64,000 nt of DNA, taken from Nansenia antarctica (Eukaryota > Chordata > Actinopteri > Argentiniformes > Microstomatidae). Numbering within the stretch: position 1 is the first letter of the stretch; each line of letters begins with the position of its first letter. The notes beneath the pieces were generated by a model. That model did not search any database. It was not told the DNA's origin and worked only from the letters and a program-made list of their open reading frames with translations. Made by a program: the position numbers and the translations under genes. Below are positions 1-10,473 of the stretch, one piece after another. The DNA lies in the NCBI GenBank assembly GCA_963989245.1, contig OZ022339.1, positions 91,611,642 to 91,675,641 on the forward strand. The letters run 5' to 3'.

Positions 1-60
1 ATGTTAATTATATTGCCCCTCTGTTAATTGAATGTTCTTCCTGTGTTCTTTCTATTGTAG

Positions 61-136
61 GAAAATAATCTAGTTGAAATCCTGAATCCCCAGCCAGGAT
101 CGACCACATCAAAGCAGGATTTGAGAGAGGAAACCA
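61..136 (+). CDS. reps2: reps2 coding exon A (first in window)
   Basis: The exon follows a pyrimidine-rich tract ending in TAG at 58-60 and reads ENNLVEILNPQPGSTTSKQ onward in frame 0. The donor is A|GTAAGC at 137. It is 76 nt long and ends in phase 1. It encodes part of the acidic linker before the proline-rich region. Confidence 0.85.
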
Positions 137-1658
137 GTAAGCTTCCCTTCTGCACGGCTCTAAGTCCTTAAGAATGTCTCAACTCAAGGGGAATCCAGTC
201 TGTCTTGTCTGTTCATCAATTTACAGAACACTTACAAACCAACAGCCATTAAATGGCTGATATCGTGTATGAACATAATCCACTTCAAAACAGATTTCTT
301 CTTCTTATTTATTTATTATTACTTCTCTTTATTGATGTGTCTGCAGAATTCAGTCCAAAGAGTGTGGCAGTGTCTCAAGACAAACAAGGTAGTGCATTCC
401 CAGAAAGGCCAGGTAATACTGGATCTGCTGTCTCTGTGAACCACCTCTGTTTAATGGCCCCACAATAACTGGGACTTTTGTCAGGAGCTATCTATCTCTG
501 CAATCACCCCTTACACGCGATGAGTATACATAATAAATAAATAAAATAAAAATATAAAAGGGAGTGTGCGATTCTGTACTGAGATCTTGTAATGTGATCT
601 TGTTGTCACAGTACATAGAACATGCGGTCATATTATGTCAACTTCTGTGGTTGTCAATTTAACTCTTGATTTCTCAATCAGTTCAATGACACCTACATTT
701 CAATAACACCTACAGTGCCCTGCGTAAGTGATGGGACAGTGAAGCATTTTTGGTTCTTTTGGCTCTACTCCAAACGTTTGGATTTTAAATGGCTTCACCA
801 TTCAGAAATGACACCATTATGTATGCGTAGTCCCCCTATTTCAGGGTACCCAAAAGTAATGGGTTGTTATTACCAAATTAAGCACTCATGTTTAGTATTT
901 GGTGGACAATCCTTTGCATGCAATAATTGCCTCAAGTCTGCAACTCACCAGATGTACTGCAGCCATCTTCAGCTGTTTTTAGGTCTTTTTGCCTAAAATC
1001 ATCACTAAATGTTAAATTGGATTTAAATCTGTAGATTGAAGTGGCCAGTCAGGGCCTTTCCACCTTTTGGCCCTGAAACATTCCCTAGTTGCTATGGCAG
1101 CATGTTTTGGGGTCTTGTCTTTGCCTTGTCTGAATTTGGAGGCATTTGCTTGCACTCAAGCAGACAAGAGGTTTCTTAAGTAACTTGTTTGATTTTAAAA
1201 ATTACTTTTTCACTGTACCATTACTTCTACTTGTTACTTAAAATAAGCACATACATTTTGTATGATATTCAGGATAATGTAGGAGTATAATGGGGCTCTA
1301 TACGCCACATAGCCAACTGTGCTGGCTCCTTTCACCTTGTTGGATACATAACGAGGCCAGTACAGCTCAGCTCAGCTCTGGAGTGTCAATAGGGGTTACT
1401 TTGTTTGTCATACTATACCATGTAATCTATATATTCTGTCCTACAAGGAAGTAGTATGTTTTCTGGAACTCGGGTGTGATGCAGAAGTCTAATCAAACGT
1501 TTATATAAATATAACTGATATTATTGATAATGTGTTCCAGGTCCTCCACATGAACTAGACCCACAAATGAGATGGAGAACGAGGCCGAGGTGAGACTGAC
1601 TGCAGTAGTATGAGACAGTGTAAGGATGATGATCAATGTTCTGTCCTTATGCTTTGGA

Positions 1659-1713
<55 letters not shown>

Positions 1714-1861
1714 CACCTGCAGGTCCTACTCCAGCACATCCATTGATGATGCCATGAAGAAGACAGAGGAGCCGCCCACCCCTCCACCGCGGCCCCAGAA
1801 GACCCACTCCCGCGCCTCTTCTCTGGACCTCAACAAGCTCTTCCAGCAAAGTAGCCAAGGT

Positions 1862-1902
<41 letters not shown>

Positions 1903-4120
1903 CAAGGTCTGAGTCCTCAACTCAACTCTTCACACATAATTTATCTTTATGTAGGAATTCCAGTGTACACTAAAGAGAACACTAAAGGCCTGTATTGTAG
2001 CTAAGGCTTATAACTGAGTTCTCACTTTTGGTTGATGACAGTAACCTTTTTCTATGTATAACAAAGAGGGGTGGTGTTTGTCCATTGTGGACTAAGTTCG
2101 AAGCTTGAATCAGGGTGAACAAATAGGATAACAATAATGATCTTGGAATGCTCAAAATGTCCGTAGGAAAATATATCTTGAAGTATTGTGCTTTGTATTT
2201 CACTCTGATTGTACAGTACAATGGACAAATATTGTCACTTTTCTTCTTCTTCAGAGCTAGGATGAGTGAATGCCAAAGTACTGACTCTGTTCTCTGCTGT
2301 GTAGGGATTAAGGGCAGCTGGCTCCCCCACCCCCCTGCTCTCCCCCCCAGACCCCCGGCCACACAGGTAAGTCCTGCTTTTAAAAACTCATTGATAACCC
2401 TTCATCAGCTACATATGCTGTGGCCCACAATCAATACTCAATACACACTTGCCATGGAATCCAATGATTGATTGATTGATTGAGAATGTTTATGTTGGTC
2501 CCTTATACAATTCATAATACAGATATTAAAAATGTACACAGTCACAATGCGTAACACCAGGACCAAAAACGTGTAGGCTGAAGCCATGGCTTATTGCGCC
2601 TACCCTTGTTACATGTATGTTTTTTTGTTGTTTCTTTTTCCCCATGAGTGCATAACCAAAACATTGAAACTTTTATAAACAAAATGTCACTTACGCATCT
2701 TAACAGAAAACTCAAAAGTACCAAATGCAAAGGAACGTTACTGGGAATTAAACTGCTCTATTTAGACAGAGCTGTTACATGCAACTCACCAGTAACATGA
2801 CTATGTCTGTTTCAAGTATGATGAACCGGTATGGCTTTCCCAGCTTAGCTTACACAGACAATAATCATGGTAAAATACTGGTAAAGAAACAGAAAATGCC
2901 TGATTAGTAAAGAGAGCAGTAAAGTAACACTTCTGACTGGATCTATAAGAGTGTGTTTAATGGCCTCACTGCCTTTCAGGTCCCACACTTGTTCAAAACA
3001 GTCACGAAAACTCCCAAGAAGACGGTGCAGCAGCCAAACTTTGCAGACTTCAGTAGATACAGAGAAGAGGTGAGCACCATGACAACACAACGTTAACCTC
3101 TTTATCAAGGTTGTCTTTGTATAAACATAGTTATCAAGGTTGTCTTTGTATAAACATAGTTATCAGGGGTTTTCTTGGCTCGAAATAACACTTGAAGTGG
3201 AGGTGAAACACACGCGCGAGAAATTGTTGAGCACCCTTTTTTTTTGCATGATAAAACATTTTAACATTTGAAATATTTATTGAAGGATTTGTAAACAACT
3301 ATAATGCCCGTTCTGTCGGGGAGGTGGAGCGTGAGCGTGTGCGATAGGACCCGAAAGATGGTAAACTACACTGATATAGAAAAGTATATAAACATACTAT
3401 AATGTATAATATAATAGGATTATAGCATATAGATTATAGGATTATAGCATAACAGTGTGTTCGTTGCCATAAGCCTTTTCAATGCAGGAAAAACCCTGGT
3501 TATAATTAAGTTTATTTCCACTTATAGGAGCAGCGGTAGCCTAGAGGTTAGACTGGTTCAACGCTGGTTCAATCCCCGCCTCAGGAGAGAGCTGCATCTG
3601 TCCTTGAGCAAGGCACTTAACCCCTAATTGCTCCAGGGGTGCCGCTATGGCTGACCCTGTGCCTAGAGCAAAAAATACCAAAATCCAACAATTGACTGAC
3701 AAGTTGATTGCATGGCAAATAAAACATTCTTTCTTTTCTTATATTTATACATGCAAAAGTTCAATGCATAACACCTGTCACATGCATGACTGGCACAAAA
3801 GACCTACCGCCACACCAAAAGGCTTTTCAACAAGTCAACAACTCAAAACTCATCAAACACCTTTCCAGCGTGCTGTATCCATTTCTCATTCCTCCTTTCG
3901 CCAACTAAGTTGCTAGGCCATAAATATGTCACCCGTGTCATGTTTATCAACGGTATCGGTCGGCTTGAAATGAGCTCTGACACGTTGTCATGTCCTGCTG
4001 CACCATGGCACGCAGAAGTACAAAATCTATCCAGGATTTATTAATGGCTGAAAGTGATATGTGATGCTTTCTGTCTCGCCTGTTCTCTCCCTCTCTTAAG
4101 TGTTTTCTCTGTTTTTATTC

Positions 4121-4181
<61 letters not shown>

Positions 4182-7100
4182 TGCTATACTATTCTATTTC
4201 CTCAAACTGGGCTACACAAACCTGTTTGGCATCATATCAGATGGCTGTGACTGTAGGCCAAATAGAGTATCTTGACAAGCTCCTCTCTGTTTTGTCATTT
4301 TCACTGTTTCAAGCAGTCCACTGTAGCAAAAGAATATTCAGTCAAGTGTAGTATTTCTGTTGGATAACAACCTGTATCCACATGATTGTGCTCACAATAG
4401 TGTATTGATGACAATATTATATTTTTCTACTTCGATGTCTTTGAGGTTAACTCCATAACTGCAGTAGAACTAAAACATGATCCCACCCATATGATCTGTT
4501 CCTGACTTGAGGCAGTGGTGCTCTATGAGACCTGAGAACATCCATCTCTCAGATTTAACCTCTCCATCACCCAGTGTCATCTTACTGCCTCACAGAGGGA
4601 GCGTTTTATCCTCATTTTAACACCCCCCTTGCTGGTACCATGTTTCAACTTCTAGCAGTGTGACATTATGTACCTGAATCCGATACAATTCATTTGTCAT
4701 CCTAAAGCCATGAAAGAACTGAAAGTCATTTTCAAAGTACTTTCACAACGATGTTAGACCCTGACCCCCACATTCATTTGAAGAGAGGATTTGTGTTCAT
4801 CATACGGCTTCTTAATGTAGCCGATAAGGCCTATGAACTCACTAACTGAAGAATTCCTGAATTCACCACCTAGAGTGCCAGGCGTTTTATGTGGTATTTA
4901 CTTAGCAACAATACTTCGATTAGCTATAAAATGAAACATAATAATTTATGCATTTTTGGTCACCCTTGGCACTCTAGAATGTTGACAATTTAGGGCGACT
5001 TTACTTTTACTTTCACCCTCTTTACTAGACGAGTTAAGACAGCCCTGGTCCCCTGCTGTTGTGGTCTGTTGTAATACAGGAAGCATGGGAAAGAAACACT
5101 TCATTAGAAATGGGTCAGCTCAATTATCACCTTCACAACTGTGACTGGCTCCACTTGTCATGTCATGTGTTACACAATGGGCTTGGGAGGGCGATTTATC
5201 AAAGGAGATTGTTCAGTAAGTGTATTAACCACTGCACAGTATTTAAACGTTTGTTTTAGTTTCAATTGGGTGAAATAGGGTTCTAGTACTTTTTGGTTTC
5301 TGTGGAATCAATCAGACAAATGAGTCTTTCATTATGAAGCAGGGCTTTGCAGCCAGGAGGATTGTGATAAGAGAAAGTGACTCAGCACATAGAGGCAGGG
5401 GTCAAACCAGGCAAGTTGTTGTATTTATTCAACAAAAAGGCTTGAACAGCGAACTTCAAATTAAATGCCTAGCTCACACAGAGCGTCTACAGTATACGGC
5501 TTAGGTTCACTTAAAACCGTTGACCTGAAAAGGGTTCCAAACACTCAAGGCCTGGCTACCCAGTTTACTGGCTACCCTTCTTCAACACCCCAGCTGTCTG
5601 TTAGGGCCTGGTCCAGTCCAGTTCAGCCAAACTTAACACTCACTTACCCTCATCTGTCTTTTTGGCCTTTGACCCCGTCTGTCTGGGCTTATCTGACCTA
5701 GAGGCCGACCTGTGCTGTGACACCAGCATGGAGACATATCTCAAGCTCATATTCACATTTCATACATGTTGACAAGCAGGGAGGCTCTTCTGAGAGTACG
5801 GCTGATTGAAAAGCATAAGCAGTGATCACAATAGAAGATATAGAGTCAAATAGAGGAATAGAAGTAATAGAGGAGCTGTATTTAATAGAGGAGCTGTATT
5901 TAATAGAGGAACTGTATTTAAGGCTATCTCTCTCTCTCGGGGGGGGGGGGGGGGGGGGGCACAATGTTGAAAGAAGACTGAGTCGTGTTCTCTCTGGCTG
6001 TGGGGAAGAACCAGTCTTTGTGTGCTCCATCTTTCTGACTGGTTGAGCCTGCGTGACAGAGAGGATGTCTGTGGTGGTGAGCAGAGGGCACAGTGTTGTG
6101 CCAGATCACCTACTCTACACCATCCCTCCTCTAACCCCTCATTCTAATCCTTCACCTCATCTGTCTATCCTCTCTCTCCTTACTTGCATCATTAGAATGC
6201 ACTGATGATTTCACTCCTCCTACAACCCCAGGCATACATTCTTTTTTTATCTCTTACTCTTTCACTCTCTTGTCACTGCATTGCTTCCTCTCTCTGTCTT
6301 ATCTCCCACGCCTTCTTGATCTCCCTCTCCTCCCTACTGTTACTCTTGTAGTATCACTGTCATCTTCCCCCCCCCCCCTCCCCCTCAGGACATCCTACTC
6401 AAAAAGAAAAGCCAGGCAGATTGGCAGATCCCCAGGTGGGTAGACCGTAGACATGTATTTATTTCTGACCTAGTAATACAAGTTGAGGCGGATACCAGCA
6501 TAGCCCCCACTACACACACACGCGCGCATGCACACGTGCACGCGCATACATACGTACACACATCTCTGCCTGCAAAAGTGTCCAGCCTACTGATGAATGA
6601 ATGGACAAATACAAAATAATACCAAAAGGTAGCTTCCTTCATATACACATATGATAGATTTCTAAATGGCTACTCTGGCAGTTTGGGAAAATACAGTCTC
6701 TGTCCCTGTCGCTCCCACAAACACATAAGAGAGGTGAAAGTAGTAAAGTAGTAGTTCTCAAGTATCTGCTCTTCTCAATGAGAGGCTTGGTGGGCTGAAG
6801 GAAAGATGAAGCAGGGTGGAGGTCTGAGGCTGGAGTGAGTAGTGCAGACTATCTGGGCACACAGCCAGGAGGATCTCTGGTGCTCCTGCAGTCACAACCC
6901 CAACACCCCGTCTCTCAAAGCAGGGTGTCTGCCAAGCCTCACCACCACCCAGACAAACGCAAACCTAGATAGTCTCTCTCACAGGGAAACAGGGAGGGAG
7001 GGAGAGAGAGAAAGTGAGTGAGTGAGTCAGAGAAAGTCAACATCTGCTGTGTGTGAAACATTCAGACGAAGTGGTGAGAGACAGACAGACAGACCTCCAG

Positions 7101-9896
7101 TTCCTCTTGTGCTGTTAGGTGTACGATTCACCCCCCCACAGTGCAACACCACCATCTCAACACCACCACCAGGTGGAACTCTAGTGCAGGAACTGCATTC
7201 AAAGGAAATAATCTTTCAGTAAAGTAAAGTTTCTTTACCTTTTCATCTACAATAACAGTAATCATGTGTTTAACTTTTATTTCATTGAGCTAAAATGGGA
7301 TTGTATTCACTCTTCATGACCTCTGTGAGTACGAGGGCGACTCCATTAATTGTCTGGCCGTATTGAGACGCCGGTGTTAAAAGTAATGTCAGGCCTCTCT
7401 GTACAGGGGCGGAGCAGCAGTGACTTATGACTGAGTGCACACATTGTGCAGAGGACTGTGTGGTTTATGACCAGAGTAGCAACTTTTACCTTCACATGGT
7501 TCCACACTGCGGTCGTATTTCATCCAATAGCGCAGTGAATTTTTGAGAGGCATATGTTTGCGGCTGTCTGCTAGTCTGTCGCATGGCTCAGCAAATTAGA
7601 TTTTTATGTTTCTGGGGTCCAATTTACAGCACCACCATATGCCTGTTTTAGTGATCAGTGGGAGCCTAGGCATTCTGCTACCACCACCGCAAGGGAAACT
7701 GCCAAAATGTTGATGTATCAAGTTCTGTAAATACATGGGAAATGTTGTAATGCAGTAAACTTGCAAATATATTCAGCTCGTAAGATACGTTTTTTATTTC
7801 ACATGGACACACTTTCATTTTGGACATTTTACAAAGGGTTACATTTTGTGGCTGTACAGCCCTCATCAGATCAGCTTCCGTGAGGCGTAGTTGTTTGTTA
7901 GACAATACCACCAACATAACACTTTCTGAATTAAGATTAAGATTGAGCATGTTTGAGCCTTCTTCATAAAGATCTACAGTGTGTCTCATGAAGAAATAAT
8001 GGATGATACACAGCAGAGAAATGCAATAAAGAAAAGCTTCATCAATCACTGTAGCCCCATTAGGAGGCAGCAGGGCATGCTGGGAGAGCACTATATCATG
8101 TTGCTCTCTGAAGGGAGCGAGTGCTCAGATTTATCTGTGTCAAAGTGAACATTTCATCCCCACACTTCTGGACCTCCTTCATGTCATTTAATTCAGCCTC
8201 TTCTGGACTTTTGGAGCTTCCCACCAAGATGTAGCATAGGATTTTACGTAGGGCTCACTATTGGCTCATTTTGAGAAAGCTCAGACTGGGAAACTCTGAA
8301 GTGTCAGAGGTACATGCCTTGCAGAGTCAAAAATGTCAGAGTTTCTTAGTTCCAAGGAGCACTTGAATGCAGCATTTGTTCATTCTTATGCTTCCATCTT
8401 CATACACATAACGAAATGGTGAACTTGTCTTATGACATATAGGACCTAGTTAGGGCTGTAGCTTCACTGTGTAACTTGTATGTTTTTTTCTCTTGTCTGT
8501 GTTGCAGGAGGAGACTGGTGTTAAACCTGAAAAGACTACGCCCAGCACAGAGGACCTCATCCTACCTAAACAGGTCAAAATTACCTCTGTGGCCCTGGAA
8601 ATGCAATTTGAGCCTCAACTTTGGTGTGTGTGTGTGCTGTGTGATACAGAGTTGTAATGTCATACTTTCCGTTTGACAGGAAGTGACAGGAGTCTCTCTT
8701 AACCAGGCCCCACAGAAGCCCGTCCGCAGGAAGTACCGCCCGGACAGCCAGAACCTCGATGCCACTCCGCCTTCCACCACGCCATCAGTTCCCCCCACCA
8801 CCAAACCTGCCCAAAAGTCAGTTTAAACAACAATCAACATTTGTCTATGTCAAAAGTGCATGAATCAATACATACAACAGGGGCAATTCAAAGTGCTTTA
8901 TTTTATTTTGTTTAAATACCGAAAAAGAAATATTTTTTTTATTTTTTTTAATGGCAAGAATAGGTCAGACAACAGTAATTTAGGTTCCACTGCCTTAATG
9001 AAATAAGGTCTTAATCCCCCCACACAGGTGAGGTTCCAAATCCACCAAAACACAATTTAGGTTCCCTTAAAAGACCATGTGCACTAATATTAATAGTTGG
9101 AATGATTAACTGATTAGTCTCAGCTGACCTGTGCAGGAATATAGGGTGGGAGGAGATCTGATACGTATTTTGGTCCAAGACCAGTTTGTGGGATATGCTT
9201 AACCCCCTGAACCCCTGTGCGGGGCGGAGAAACACAACCTGATGCGTTGACCGTGGTGGGTAAACATTGACATGCTGTGATGGCTCTAACACATGGTGTC
9301 TGGGTTTCCTCGGTGACGGAGCAGGCCATTGAGAAGGATTGGGATGGTCAGCAATAACACAACCATCCATAACAATGGTGACAGCTAACCATAGCATAGG
9401 CTGATTGATTGAAGCCACACTAATTTGCTGTGATCCTAGAGGGCCTACGACTGGCTGTCAGTACAGTCATTCACTCAGCCATCTAATACTGTACACAACT
9501 ACATCATTCAACCTCAGTGCAGACAGAATAGAGAGAACTGGAAGATTTGCTCAGAGGATAGAGCATCTTGTTGAGTAATTTAGATATAACACACACACAC
9601 ACATGTGTGCACACACACTTTGTAGTGTTCAAACACAGAGTTGTGTTGAGTTATTTGTTGAGTTATTTGTATGTAACCAACTCACACAAACACACACACA
9701 CACCTAATGGTGTTTAAACAGAGAGCAAACACACCTCCCTTCCTCCCCCTCAGGCTGCTCTCCAGGCAGCAGAGAGACATCCAGGCAGCCATCCGCAAGA
9801 ACAAGGAGACTAACGCTGTGTTGACTCGCCTAAATAGTGAGCTCCAACAACAACTGAAGGTCAGCAGCCTCTCTCACTCTCTCTGTCACTATCTCC

Positions 9897-9961
<65 letters not shown>

Positions 9962-10022
9962 GTTCTCTGTCTTTCTCTCCAGCTACTGTACCTTCACAGT
10001 GGCTATTGGTATGTTTGGCTTC

Positions 10023-10095
<73 letters not shown>

Positions 10096-10152
10096 TGTGT
10101 GTGAGTGTGTGTGAGTGTGTGTGAGTGTGAGTGAGTGAGTGAGTGAGTGAGT

Positions 10153-10198
<46 letters not shown>

Positions 10199-10439
10199 GT
10201 GGGCTGCATCAGTGGTTTGCCTGATGGCAGGTCCTGTCATTCACAGCCCTCACCCAATCTCTGTCATCCTCATATGACAGCCCCGCCCCCTCACAGGACA
10301 GCCCCGTCCCCTCATAGATTCTATTTGCGACTAAGTGCTTTCACATTTCCCTACTTGCTGAAATCACCCCACCCCCTTCCATTTGTCTGCTCAACTCCTC
10401 ACTACTCAGTCAGAGTGGGACTCTCTCACACACACACAT

Positions 10440-10473
<34 letters not shown>

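Larger units (their letters stand above)
137..2979 (+). other. reps2 introns between exons A and F
   Basis: Non-coding intron DNA between the exons above. It contains a Tc1-like fragment (713-1140), the (TG)n and (AC)n arrays around exon D, and otherwise unique-looking sequence. I see no additional exon. Confidence 0.7.
3070..8507 (+). other. reps2 intron F-G (5.4 kb)
   Basis: A long intron without a supportable exon. It holds a 29-bp duplication at 3102-3159, a tRNA-derived SINE at 3527-3735, (TG)n at 4127-4180, an 18-bp triple repeat at 5865-5920, a G run at 5939-5959, a C run near 6367, and a GGGA/GA-rich patch near 6985-7025. The remaining sequence, 4181-5860 and 7030-8500, shows nothing I recognise. 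Confidence 0.7.

Noticed and set aside
713..996. 93-codon frame near the window start as a gene
   Set aside because: Lies inside a Tc1-like repeat with matching sequence elsewhere in the window.
1610..1912. 100-codon frame read through exon D and both microsatellites
   Set aside because: The real exon is 1723-1859 bounded by splice sites. The flanks are translated (TG)n and (AC)n.
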